NCBI RefSeq assembly: GCF_900091555.1
Contig: NZ_FMCX01000002.1
Span: 797,585 to 861,584, forward strand
Length of the DNA: 64,000 bases
Direction of reading: 5' to 3'
Origin: Micromonospora mirobrigensis
GTDB taxonomy: Bacteria > Actinomycetota > Actinomycetes > Mycobacteriales > Micromonosporaceae
The position numbers were made by a program, and so were the translations under genes. Of this stretch, positions 51,683-60,401 are shown one piece after another. The notes beneath the pieces are model-generated. The model did not search any database. It worked only from the letters and a program-made list of their open reading frames with translations, and had not been told where the DNA came from. Positions within the stretch are counted from its first letter, which is position 1. The number at the start of each line of letters is the position of its first letter.

Positions 51683-51707
51683 GCCCACACCGAATGTGGG
51701 CTTTTTT
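51683..51707 (+). terminator. Classical intrinsic terminator with T-run
   Basis: GCCCACA (51683-51689), a 5-base loop, TGTGGGC (51695-51701) and six Ts (51702-51707). This is a textbook rho-independent terminator, unusual in such GC-rich DNA, placed between the two beta-helix genes and 26 bp before the second promoter module. Confidence 0.8.
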
Positions 51708-51732
51708 CGTATATGGCCACGAGGCGAAGAAG

Positions 51733-51775
51733 GTTCTCATACGGTGTTGTTCAGCAGCTACAACCGATTTGTAGC
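51733..51775 (+). promoter_or_regulatory. Conserved promoter module, copy 2
   Basis: GTTCTCATACGGTG (51733-51746) and CCGATTTGTAGC (51764-51775), the same two blocks and 31-bp offset as upstream of paralogue 1. The start codon follows 62 bp after the second block. Confidence 0.6.
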
Positions 51776-51837
51776 GAAGGCCGCCTCGCTGTGACGAAGC
51801 GACCTTGTCAGGTACAAGGAGAGGGCAGAGAGCTCCG

Positions 51838-53838
51838 ATGTCCAACTACCTTCGCAATAACGTTGACGCCACTCGTGAGACAACCTCCCCGTTCCGTCGC
51901 TCGCGGCTCTGGCTGGCGACCGGTGTCGTGGGTCTGACCGGAGCGGTCAGCCTCGCCGGCGTCGCGTACGCGACCACCGGGGCCGTCGGCCCCCACCGGG
52001 TCACCGACGTGAAGTGGTCGACCGCCCAGCTCAAGGACGACGCCGGTCGCGGCGAGGACCGGGACGCCCGCGACGCCAAGGAGGCCAAGGACCGCTACGA
52101 CGCCAAGGACGAGCACGGCCGCGTGCGGGAGGTCCCCTGCGACGACGACAAGCTCGTCGAGGCACTCGACCTGGCCAACCGGGACGAGGGCGGCACCATC
52201 AAGCTGGCCGAGCACTGCACCTACGAGCTGGACTTCGCCGACAAGAAGTCCGGTGGCGCACTGCCGACCATCAAGCAGGAGATCACCATCAAGGGCAACG
52301 ACGCCACCATCAAGCGGGACTCCGAGGACGCCTTCCGGCTCTTCCGGGTCGCCGACGGCGGCGACCTCACCCTGAAGGACCTGACCATCACCGGCGGCAA
52401 CGCCGCCGAGTTCAAGTACGGCCAGATCCCGGGCGGCCCGAGCGCGTCGGGCGCCGCAGGTGGTGCCCAGGCGGCTCCCGGGTTCCGGAAGCCCGGCAAG
52501 GAGGACGAGGCCGACGGCGGCGCCCTGCTGGTCGAGCACGGCGGCAGCGCCCACCTCAAGAAGGTCACCCTGACCCGCAACAACGCCGAGGGCAACGGCG
52601 GCGCCATCGCCAACTACGGCCGGGTCGACATCGAACACAGCAAGATCGCCGACAACCACGCCCGCGAGAACGGCGGCGGCATCTTCAACCTCGGCCTGCT
52701 CCACGTCGAGGACTCGAAGATCGTCAACAACACCGCCGGCGAGAACGGCGGCGGCGTCGCCAACGGGCACGGCAAGAAGGACTACAAGGACGCCCCGAGC
52801 CTGGTGCCGGGCCGCGAGGACCGGGACAAGGACAAGGTTGGCTCCGTGGACATCATCGACAGCGCGGTCGACGGCAACAACGCCGGCCACAACGGCGGTG
52901 GCGTCTTCAGCTCCGGCGGGTACGTCAAGATCGCCGGCGAGGACGAGAAGCACGGCGAGCACGACAAGAAGTACGACGAGAACGCCCAGGGCGGCGACTA
53001 CGGCAAGAAGTACGACGAAGAGGCCCAGGGCCGCGACTACGGCAACAAGTACGAGGACGAGGCCGAGAACAAGGACGAGAACAAGGCCGAGGACAAGGCC
53101 GGCGACAAGGGCAAGGCCGAGGACAAGGGCAAGGCCGAGGACAAGGGCGAGCACAAGTCCGAGGACAAGGCCGGCGACAAGGGCAAGGGCGGCACCGGCG
53201 CCGGCGACTTCGGCGGCGACTACGGCCGTGAGCACCACGAGCGCGCCACGGTGAAGGACAACAACGCCTGCGAGAACGGTGGCGGCATCTACGCCCACAA
53301 CACCGACCTGGACGTCGAGCACGTCCTCGTCGCGAAGAACCACGCCAGCAAGGACGGTGGCGGCATCTACAACACCGGTGGCGAGAAGAAGCGTGAGTCC
53401 GTCGAGTCCAAGCCCGGCGACGGGCGCGACGGCGAGCACGAGGCCAACGCCACCGTGGCCGACAGCGCTGTCGTGGACAACACCGCCGGCCGGTTCGGCG
53501 GCGGCATCTTCAACGGCGAGGCGGAGCTGCTGAAGGTGGAGGACGGCTTCCAGGAGTGGGCGGAGAGCGAGGGCGACAACGCCCGGCTGACCCTGCGGGA
53601 CGACGTCATCAAGGGCAACACCGCGCTCAACGGCGGCGGCATCTTCAACAACCGGGGCACGGTCACCCTGACCGACACCAGGGTCACGAAGAACACCGCC
53701 ACCGACACCGCCAAGCTGCACCGGGTCGCCGGCGGCATCCTCAACCACGAGGGCCGGGTCCGGCTCGACGACGAGTCGACCGTGACCGACAACGACCCGA
53801 CCAACTGCGCGGGCACGGTCAAGGAGTGCTTCAACTGA
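51838..53838 (+). CDS. Secreted beta-helix repeat protein, paralogue 2 with charged insertion
   Basis: A 666-residue paralogue of the preceding protein. A signal peptide (RLWLATGVVGLTGAVSLAGV, cleavage probably after AYA) is followed by the same charged region and beta-helix units (NGGGIFNLGLLHVED, NGGGVANG, NGGGIFNNRG). Between two rungs, at about residues 365-470, it carries a long Lys/Glu/Asp/Gly insertion (HDKKYDENAQGGDYGKKYDE, then DKGKAEDKGKAEDKGEH repeats) absent from paralogue 1. The C-terminal NCAGTVKECFN matches paralogue 1. No catalytic residues are evident, so a structural or binding role is likely. It ends 29 bp before a strong hairpin. Confidence 0.8.
   Translation: MSNYLRNNVDATRETTSPFRRSRLWLATGVVGLTGAVSLAGVAYATTGAVGPHRVTDVKWSTAQLKDDAGRGEDRDARDAKEAKDRYDAKDEHGRVREVPCDDDKLVEALDLANRDEGGTIKLAEHCTYELDFADKKSGGALPTIKQEITIKGNDATIKRDSEDAFRLFRVADGGDLTLKDLTITGGNAAEFKYGQIPGGPSASGAAGGAQAAPGFRKPGKEDEADGGALLVEHGGSAHLKKVTLTRNNAEGNGGAIANYGRVDIEHSKIADNHARENGGGIFNLGLLHVEDSKIVNNTAGENGGGVANGHGKKDYKDAPSLVPGREDRDKDKVGSVDIIDSAVDGNNAGHNGGGVFSSGGYVKIAGEDEKHGEHDKKYDENAQGGDYGKKYDEEAQGRDYGNKYEDEAENKDENKAEDKAGDKGKAEDKGKAEDKGEHKSEDKAGDKGKGGTGAGDFGGDYGREHHERATVKDNNACENGGGIYAHNTDLDVEHVLVAKNHASKDGGGIYNTGGEKKRESVESKPGDGRDGEHEANATVADSAVVDNTAGRFGGGIFNGEAELLKVEDGFQEWAESEGDNARLTLRDDVIKGNTALNGGGIFNNRGTVTLTDTRVTKNTATDTAKLHRVAGGILNHEGRVRLDDESTVTDNDPTNCAGTVKECFN
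52098..52423 (+). repeat. 326-bp block identical to 50142-50467
   Basis: Second copy of the block described at 50142. The offset of exactly 1956 bp is constant along the block, with no mismatch on direct reading. Confidence 0.9.
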
Positions 53839-53866
53839 CCGGACCGACCGCGTGACGCTCCAACGC

Positions 53867-53904
53867 GAACCGGCTCCCTCCACCGAGGTGGAGGGAGCCG
53901 GTTC
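53867..53904. terminator. Long hairpin between convergent genes
   Basis: GAACCGGCTCCCTCCACC (53867-53884) and its exact complement (53887-53904) meet with a 2-base centre, so about 16-17 bp can pair around a 4-6 base loop. It lies between beta-helix paralogue 2 and the end of the pullulanase gene, so it probably stops both. Confidence 0.75.
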
Positions 53905-53916
53905 ACCTGTCCGGCG

Positions 53917-56900
53917 TCACCGCTGGACGAAGACCGCCACGCTGCGCCCCGGCACGGTGAACGTGCCGCTGGCGCGGTTGAAGGACGCCGACCGCAGCGC
54001 CTCGTCGGCCGAGTTCCGCAGCACCGGGTGCAGCGTCACGTCGGCCCCGCGCAGCCTGGCGACCTGCTGCGTCGCCGCCTGCGGGGTCGAGTTGAAGACC
54101 ACGGTCACCGACTTCCACCTCCCACCGAGCCCACGGGCGTCGAGGGTCATGGTCAGCACGCCCGGGGTCTCCTTCTCACCGGAGAGCAGGAACGCGACCC
54201 GCCGCTGCACCTGGTCGGCGGTGGCCAACCCGAACACCGGCGAGGACTCCCGGATCCGCAGCAGCTCCGCGTACCGGGCGTCGGCCAGGTTGATCGCGGC
54301 GCAGTCCGGCACCAGCTTCGGATCGGCCAGCAGCGGCTTCGCGTACGACCACTTGTCCTGGTTGTCCTGCGCCGGCGGGAGACCGGCGCCGAAGCCGTTG
54401 CCCTGGGCGCAGTCCCAGCGGATCTGGTTGAACCAGTCACCGGAGTTGAACGAGTTGCGGTCCAGCGACTTCGAGCGCAGCCGCTCGGAGCCCGCCGCCA
54501 CGAAACCGGTCCCCTGGCCGAGCGCGGTGGTGGACAGGGCCAGCACCTGCATCCGGGCCCGGTCCGCCGCGGACGTGCCCTGCGGCAGCTTGTACGCCAG
54601 CGCGTCGAACAGGATCTCGTTGTCGTGCGCGTCGACGTACGTGACCGCCTCGCCCGGCGCGGCCGTGTAGCCGGCCGGCGCCCCGTTGTAGTCCACCTGG
54701 GCGCCGGTGACCTGCTTGCCGGCGCTGTCGGTGAACCGGTAGCCGCGCAGGTTGCCGGTCAGCCCGACCTTGATCAGGTCCTGGTAGTGCAGCAGCCGGG
54801 CCTTCTGCTCGGCGGCCGAGCCGTTGACCGGGTCACCGTTGGGGTCGCTGAACAGGCCGGAGGCGAAGCCCTGCACCCGCGGGTTGCCGTCGAACGGGCC
54901 ACCGCCGCGGACCGCGTCGCGGAGCCGGTCGTTGAAGGTGCCGATCCCGGTGCCGGCCATGTTGGCCTGGGTGGCCTGCACGAACCGGGCGTCGTTGGCG
55001 ACCTCGCCGAAGTTCCAACCCTCGCCGTACAGCAGGATCTTCTTCCCGTCGACGCCGTCGCGGGCGAGCGTCAGCTGGTCCAGCGCGGCGCGGACGGCCA
55101 GGATGTTCGCCTTCGGGTGGTGCCCCATCAGGTCGAAGCGGAAGCCGTCCACCTTGTACGCCTTGGCCCAGGTGACCAGGGAGTCCACCACGAGCTTGCC
55201 CATCATGGCGTGCTCGGGGGCGGTGTTGGCGCAGCAGGTCGAGTTGGCGACGCTGCCGTCCTCCAGCAGCCGGTGGTAGTAGCCCGGCACCACCTGGTCG
55301 AGCACCGACTTTCCGTCGGTGCCGGCGGCCGAGGTGTGGTTGTAGACGACGTCCATCACCACGCGCAGGCCGGCCTGGTTGACCCCGGCGACCATCTGGC
55401 GGAACTCGGTGGTCCGCTTCGCGCCGTTCGGGTCGACGGCGTAGCCGCCCTCCGGCACGGTGTAGTGCAGCGGGTCGTACCCCCAGTTGTAGCCGTCGGA
55501 CTCCGCGACCGCGGCGACGCACTTCTGCTGCTGGTCGGAGTCCGGCGGCAGCTTGGCCAGGTCGCAGTCCGGCTGGGCCTGCTCGGCCCGCCGCTCGGGG
55601 ATGGTGGCGAAGTCGAACGCCGGCAGCAGGTGCAGGTAGTTCACCCCCGCGTCGCCGAGCGCCTTGAGGTGCTTCATCCCGGCCGTGCGCGGGTCGGTGA
55701 AGGCGAGGTAGGTGCCCCGCCGCTCGACCGGCACGGTGTCGTCGGCGATGGAGAAGTCCCGCACCGACAGCTCGGAGATCTGCGCCTTCGCGGCCGGCGC
55801 CGCGGCCGGCTTGCGCAGCGCCGCCCAGCCGGCCGGCGCGAGGGCCGGGTCGGTCAGGTCGACGATCTGGCTGTGCGTCGAGTTCGGCGCCAGCGCCACC
55901 GAGTACGGGTCGGTCACCGACGCGGTGACCACCTTCTGTGCGGCCGGCTGCCACGCCCGCACCTGGTAGCGGTAGTACTTCCCGGCCCAGTCCCGCATGC
56001 CGCGCACCGACCAGACGCCGGTGCGGTCGTCGCGGCGCATCGCCACCGTCCGCGGCTGCGCCGTCGGGGAGTCGAAGAGCTCCAGCGCGACGGTCCGGGC
56101 GGTCGGCGCCCACACCGACAGGGTGGGCACCCTGCCGGCGAAGGTGGGGCCGAGCTTCACGTCGGTGGCCCGGCGGTACACGTCGTCGAGCACGCCGGGG
56201 ATCTGCACCCCGGTCGCGCCGAGCAGTTTGCCCTCGGCGTCGCGCTCGGTGACCACCAGCTGCCCACGCAGCGCCGCCGGCACCTTGCCCAGGTCGGCCC
56301 GGTCCAGCGAGAAGGCCTGGTAGGACCAGAGGTGCGGGTAGGCCGCGCGCTGGGCCTCGGTGAGCCCGTTGCGCTGCGCCCGCAACGGCAGCGTCGTGTA
56401 CGTCCCGGACAGCTCGCCGTCGGCGACGGTCAGGCCGCCGTCCGGGGCGACCGCGAGGGCGTACCGCTTGCCGTCGGTGGGCCCGGTCGGCCAGGCGATG
56501 GTGGACCGGTCGATCCACTGCGCCTTCTGCTTGGCGATGTCGACGTCCTTGGCCACCCCGGTGGTGCTGGCGGGCAGCAACCGGCCCGGGACCCCGCCGA
56601 GCAGCCACACCTCACGGCCGGCGGCGGCGAAGTCCAACCGCTGGTCGTCAGGCTGATCCTTGGCGTCACCGTTGTGGATGATGTAGTTCAGCCCGGTCGC
56701 CCCGGCGGCCAGCGGCACCCGGAACACGGCGCCGAAGGAGTCGATCTTCTCCGGCTTGAGCGGGCTGGACCAGTCGGTCGGGTTGGCGGCGCCGTCCCAG
56801 AGGTGCAGGCCCCAGCCGTCGTAGTTGCCGTCGGCCTTGCGCCAGTGGATGACGGCGGTGCCCTCCGCGACGGCCGGGTCGGGCTCGCCGGTGGCGGCCT

Positions 56901-59415
56901 GCCGGGTCGGGTAGAGCGTCGGGTCGCCCTGCTTGACCCAGACCTCGCCGGTCTGCGTCACGTCGATGGTGCGGTCGTTGGCGACGTCCTTGTTCCCGTC
57001 CTTGTCGACCACCAGGAAGCCGACCGACTTGGCGCCCGGCTTCAGCTTCACCCAGGCGAACCGGCCGTAGGAGTCCTCACCGGCGAACGGCTGCCCCTTG
57101 GGCCAGTCGGTGGCGTACGCCGGGTCGATGTCGCCCCAGGCGTACAGGCCCCAGTCGTCGTAGCCACCGGCCGGGCGCTGGTAGTGCACGACCGCCCAGT
57201 CCCGGGAGGCCCCCTGGGCGGGGGTGCCGACCACACCGGTGGTGCGGGCGGTGGAGATCCGGCCCTTGCCGTCGCGGACCACGGCCTTGTACTCCACCTT
57301 CGTGCCGCCGGCCAGGCCGGTCAGGTCGTGGTGGACGGTGTACGGGGCGGTGTCGGCCCGGCCGAGCAGCGTCCAACGGCCGCCCTCGGGGCGGGCCGCG
57401 AAGGTGACCGTGGCCAGCGGGTCGCCGGTCACCTGGGCGGTGACGGCGATCTTGGTGGCGACCGGGGCGTCACCCGGCTCGGTCAGCGTGACCTGCGGGG
57501 CCGCACCGGCCTGTGGGATCGCCCGGCCGGCCTTGAGCACGACCGCCGACATGGCGGGCACGGTCAGGGCGAGCTTGCCGTCCGCGCCCGCGGCGGTGGC
57601 GGCCGCGCCGCCGTACACGCCGGTGAAGGTGGTGCCGGCCGACCAGGTGTCCACCGTGACAGTCTGCGGGCTGTCGGCGTTGTTCACCGCGGCGACGTAC
57701 TCGACGCGGTCGGAGGGCAGCACGCGGGAGACGGCGAAGACGCCGGGGCCGTCGGCGGCGTACCGGGTGACCTGGACGCCGTCGCGCAGCGCCGGGTTGG
57801 CCTTGCGCAGCCTGCCCAGCTCGGCGATGGTGCGGTAGAGCGGGTGCGTGGTGTCGTACTGGTCGACGGCGTGGGTGCGGGTGGTGCCGATCAGGTCGTC
57901 GTCGAGGTAGTCCGCCGTCTTCGAGGCGAACATGTCCTGCCGGGCGTCCTTGTCGCCGCCGGGGCCGGTGAAGCCCTGCTCGTCGCCGGAGTAGACGACG
58001 GGCTGGCCACGGGTGAGGAACATCAGCTGGTGGGCGAGCTGGTCGCGGCGCAGCTGGCTGGCGTCGTCACCGCCGTTCGCGGCGATGAACGAGCCGATCC
58101 GGCCCATGTCGTGGTTGCCGAGGAAGGTGGTCAGTCGGCCCGCGTCGGTGTCCCGGGCGGCGTAGAGCGAGTCCTTGGCGTACACGTCGGCGAGCGCCTC
58201 GGCCGAGCCGTTCGCGGCGGTGTAGCCGCGCGCGGCCTCCTGGAAGGAGAAGTCCAGGGTGGCCGGCAGGCCGCCGCGCCGCACGTAGGTCGACTCGATC
58301 TCCTGGTCGGCGCTGTAGACCTCGCCGAACATGAAGAAGTCCTTCTTGCCGGCCTTCTCGGCCGCCCGCTCGATGCCCCGGCTGAACTGCGGCCAGAAGT
58401 CGAGGTTGGCGTGCTTGACCGTGTCGAGCCGGAAGCCGTCGACGCCGGTGCCGCCGATCCAGTCGCCGTAGACCTTGGTCAGGCCGCGGACCACCTCGGG
58501 ACGCTCGGTCCACAGGTCGTCCAGGCCGAAGAAGTCGCCGTACTCGCTGTTCTCGCCCGCGAAGGTCGAGTCACCGCGGTTGTGGTACATGGTCACGTCG
58601 TTGAGCCAGCCCGGCACCTTGACCTTCGCGTCACCGGCGTTGTCGAACACCGGCGTGTACGGGAAGGAGGTCCTGTCGACCTTCGGGAACGCCCGGCTGC
58701 CGTCGGCGTAGTTGCGGTCCTCGAAGGCCCGCCCCTGCGCGTCGGTGTACGGCGAGGTCTTCTTGTCGATGTACGCGTACTTGTCCTCGGCGTACTTGAT
58801 GACGTCGGCGGTGTGGTTGACGATGACGTCGAGGTAGACCTTGATGCCCCGCTGGTGGGCCAGCTTGACCAGCTTCTTCAGCTCCTCGTTCGTGCCGAAG
58901 TGCGGGTCGACCTGGGTGAAGTCGGTGATCCAGTAACCGTGGTAGCCGGCGGATACGTCCGCGCCGGTGCCCTGCACGGGCCGGTTTTTGAAGATCGGGG
59001 CGAGCCAGATGGCGGTGGTGCCCAGTCCCTGGACGTAGTCCAGCTTGTCGATCAGGCCCTTGAGGTCGCCGCCGTGGTAGAAGCCCTTGTCCTCGGGGTC
59101 CAGTCCGGTGCGCAGCCGGTCACCGGTGAGGCCACCCCGGTCGTTGCGCGGGTCGCCGTTGGCGAACCGGTCGGGCAGGACGAAGTAGAACTGCTCGGCG
59201 CGCGCGGTGTTGTCGGCGGCCTTGAGCAGGATCTCGGGGGACGGCTCGGTACGCCACTGCGGCGCGCCCGCGGCGGCCAGCGGATCGGTGACGGCGGTGC
59301 GCTCGATGGCGTCGGCGCTGAGCTGGTTGACGGCGACGGGGACGCCGACGAGGGCGAGGGTGAGGGCGGAGACCAAGGCGAGCAGTGCCTTGTGCGTTAT
59401 CGGCGGGGGTTTCAT
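53917..59415 (-). CDS. Secreted two-headed alpha-amylase/pullulanase
   Basis: A 1832-residue exported glycosidase, one of the largest genes here. A signal peptide (KALLALVSALTLALVGVPVA) precedes a GH13 amylase domain with Asp331 (DGFRLDTVKH), Glu365 (MFGEVYS) and Asp436 (FLGNHD). Two pullulanase-associated/CBM41-like domains follow at about 740-850 and 855-965 (HYQRPAGGYDDWGLYAW, HWRKADGNYDGWGLHLW). The last 700 residues form a GH13_14 pullulanase with YNWGYDP, Asp1428 (DGFRFDLMGHH), Glu1465 (YGEGWNF) and Asp1598 (DAHDN). It would cut both alpha-1,4 and alpha-1,6 bonds of starch or glycogen outside the cell. AGGAAGG precedes the ATG. Confidence 0.92.
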   Translation of the reverse strand: MKPPPITHKALLALVSALTLALVGVPVAVNQLSADAIERTAVTDPLAAAGAPQWRTEPSPEILLKAADNTARAEQFYFVLPDRFANGDPRNDRGGLTGDRLRTGLDPEDKGFYHGGDLKGLIDKLDYVQGLGTTAIWLAPIFKNRPVQGTGADVSAGYHGYWITDFTQVDPHFGTNEELKKLVKLAHQRGIKVYLDVIVNHTADVIKYAEDKYAYIDKKTSPYTDAQGRAFEDRNYADGSRAFPKVDRTSFPYTPVFDNAGDAKVKVPGWLNDVTMYHNRGDSTFAGENSEYGDFFGLDDLWTERPEVVRGLTKVYGDWIGGTGVDGFRLDTVKHANLDFWPQFSRGIERAAEKAGKKDFFMFGEVYSADQEIESTYVRRGGLPATLDFSFQEAARGYTAANGSAEALADVYAKDSLYAARDTDAGRLTTFLGNHDMGRIGSFIAANGGDDASQLRRDQLAHQLMFLTRGQPVVYSGDEQGFTGPGGDKDARQDMFASKTADYLDDDLIGTTRTHAVDQYDTTHPLYRTIAELGRLRKANPALRDGVQVTRYAADGPGVFAVSRVLPSDRVEYVAAVNNADSPQTVTVDTWSAGTTFTGVYGGAAATAAGADGKLALTVPAMSAVVLKAGRAIPQAGAAPQVTLTEPGDAPVATKIAVTAQVTGDPLATVTFAARPEGGRWTLLGRADTAPYTVHHDLTGLAGGTKVEYKAVVRDGKGRISTARTTGVVGTPAQGASRDWAVVHYQRPAGGYDDWGLYAWGDIDPAYATDWPKGQPFAGEDSYGRFAWVKLKPGAKSVGFLVVDKDGNKDVANDRTIDVTQTGEVWVKQGDPTLYPTRQAATGEPDPAVAEGTAVIHWRKADGNYDGWGLHLWDGAANPTDWSSPLKPEKIDSFGAVFRVPLAAGATGLNYIIHNGDAKDQPDDQRLDFAAAGREVWLLGGVPGRLLPASTTGVAKDVDIAKQKAQWIDRSTIAWPTGPTDGKRYALAVAPDGGLTVADGELSGTYTTLPLRAQRNGLTEAQRAAYPHLWSYQAFSLDRADLGKVPAALRGQLVVTERDAEGKLLGATGVQIPGVLDDVYRRATDVKLGPTFAGRVPTLSVWAPTARTVALELFDSPTAQPRTVAMRRDDRTGVWSVRGMRDWAGKYYRYQVRAWQPAAQKVVTASVTDPYSVALAPNSTHSQIVDLTDPALAPAGWAALRKPAAAPAAKAQISELSVRDFSIADDTVPVERRGTYLAFTDPRTAGMKHLKALGDAGVNYLHLLPAFDFATIPERRAEQAQPDCDLAKLPPDSDQQQKCVAAVAESDGYNWGYDPLHYTVPEGGYAVDPNGAKRTTEFRQMVAGVNQAGLRVVMDVVYNHTSAAGTDGKSVLDQVVPGYYHRLLEDGSVANSTCCANTAPEHAMMGKLVVDSLVTWAKAYKVDGFRFDLMGHHPKANILAVRAALDQLTLARDGVDGKKILLYGEGWNFGEVANDARFVQATQANMAGTGIGTFNDRLRDAVRGGGPFDGNPRVQGFASGLFSDPNGDPVNGSAAEQKARLLHYQDLIKVGLTGNLRGYRFTDSAGKQVTGAQVDYNGAPAGYTAAPGEAVTYVDAHDNEILFDALAYKLPQGTSAADRARMQVLALSTTALGQGTGFVAAGSERLRSKSLDRNSFNSGDWFNQIRWDCAQGNGFGAGLPPAQDNQDKWSYAKPLLADPKLVPDCAAINLADARYAELLRIRESSPVFGLATADQVQRRVAFLLSGEKETPGVLTMTLDARGLGGRWKSVTVVFNSTPQAATQQVARLRGADVTLHPVLRNSADEALRSASFNRASGTFTVPGRSVAVFVQR

Positions 59416-59472
59416 CGACGGCCTTCCTCTGGTCGTGATTCGCCCGCACGCTAGCTCTTGCCGAAACATTCT

Positions 59473-59520
59473 GCAATACCTTGCAAACGGAGTCGCAACA
59501 AAGCAATGCTCTTGCGAAAC
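59473..59520 (-). promoter_or_regulatory. Candidate maltose-type operators upstream of the pullulanase gene
   Basis: GCAATACCTTGCAAAC (59473-59488) and GCAATGCTCTTGCGAAAC (59503-59520) are two related sequences 30 bp apart. They contain the TTGCnnnnTTGCAA-type half-sites I associate with LacI-family maltose regulators (MalR) of actinomycetes. They lie 58-105 bp upstream of the start codon in an AT-rich stretch that also contains the likely promoter. The assigned regulator is an inference. Confidence 0.45.
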
Positions 59521-59570
59521 GAACCGTTGCTCCGGAGGTCGCCCGCCGTCGCCGAGGGTGAGCGCGGGAC

Positions 59571-60308
59571 CTAACCGCCGGTGCAGGCAGCGCCGTCGGT
59601 GCTGCATCCGCTCGGGCTGGTCGCTCCCCCGGTCCGTTCGAAGTGGAACCGCAACGGCACCGAGGCGCCGGAGGCCAGGTCCTCGCCGCTGGTGAAGGTC
59701 CAGGTGTCACCGGACCGGCTGACCCCGCCCTGCGGCGCCCCCTCGATCCAGGCGGTCACCAGCTCGCCCACCGGGAACGTCAGCCGCACCGTCCAGGCCC
59801 GCGGCTCCCCGGCCGCGTTGCTGACCAGCACCTCGCCGATGAAGGCGTCGTCGAACGTCTCGAGCACCTGGTACCGCCCGGTCACCGCGGGCGGTGCGGG
59901 CGGCGGGGCCGACGCCGCAGGCGTCGACGGGGGTGCCGGGGTGGTGGTCGGCGGGGCGTCACCGGCGGCGCCGCCGGTCGCCGGCGGGAGCGGGGTCGCG
60001 GTCCGCACCACCGGGGGCACGCTGGAGCGCGGGGAGAGCCGAGGCAGCGCCGCCGGGGGCGGCGTGGCGGAAGCGCCGGTGCGAGAGGGGGACGGCGGGC
60101 CGGAATCCGCCGACGACGGGGGCAGCTCCGGCAACGGCATCGTGGCGTCCGCCCCCGGCAACGCCGCGCCCGGCGCCCGCCCCCGGTACGCCCCCAGGGC
60201 GACCAGCAGCAGCACCACCATCACGACCACGCCGATCGACACCAGCACCCACGGCGAGGAGCTGACCACCGTGGCGACACCGGAGCGGACCCGACGCGTC
60301 CCGGACAT
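59571..60308 (-). CDS. Membrane-anchored protein with CBM2-like domain, copy A
   Basis: A 245-residue protein. A short cytoplasmic N-terminus and one membrane span (PWVLVSIGVVVMVVLLLVAL, about 19-38) are followed by 95 residues of Pro/Ser/Thr/Ala-rich spacer. The C-terminal 100 residues (VTGRYQVLETFDDAFIGEVL, EPRAWTVRLTFPVGELVTAW, GASVPLRFHFERTGG, and the CSTDGAAC cysteine pair) have the CBM2 fold order. CBM2 usually binds crystalline cellulose or chitin through three surface tryptophans; here only some aromatics remain. It faces outwards from the membrane. It sits upstream of and on the same strand as pullulanase, with no catalytic domain. Confidence 0.75.
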   Translation of the reverse strand: MSGTRRVRSGVATVVSSSPWVLVSIGVVVMVVLLLVALGAYRGRAPGAALPGADATMPLPELPPSSADSGPPSPSRTGASATPPPAALPRLSPRSSVPPVVRTATPLPPATGGAAGDAPPTTTPAPPSTPAASAPPPAPPAVTGRYQVLETFDDAFIGEVLVSNAAGEPRAWTVRLTFPVGELVTAWIEGAPQGGVSRSGDTWTFTSGEDLASGASVPLRFHFERTGGATSPSGCSTDGAACTGG

Positions 60309-60401
60309 CTGTCCTCCTCAGTGGCCTGTCCGGAGAGACTAGCGATGATCGGCTATGTCGGGAAGCGCCCGACCCGTCCACCGTCCCGGCCGGCCGCGCG
60401 G

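Noticed and set aside
54028..59454. A 1808-codon open frame on the plus strand opposite the pullulanase gene
   Set aside because: It mirrors the pullulanase frame in very GC-rich DNA, where antisense frames stay open by codon bias. The protein shows no domain and is rich in His, Gln, Gly and Val as expected from a shadow.
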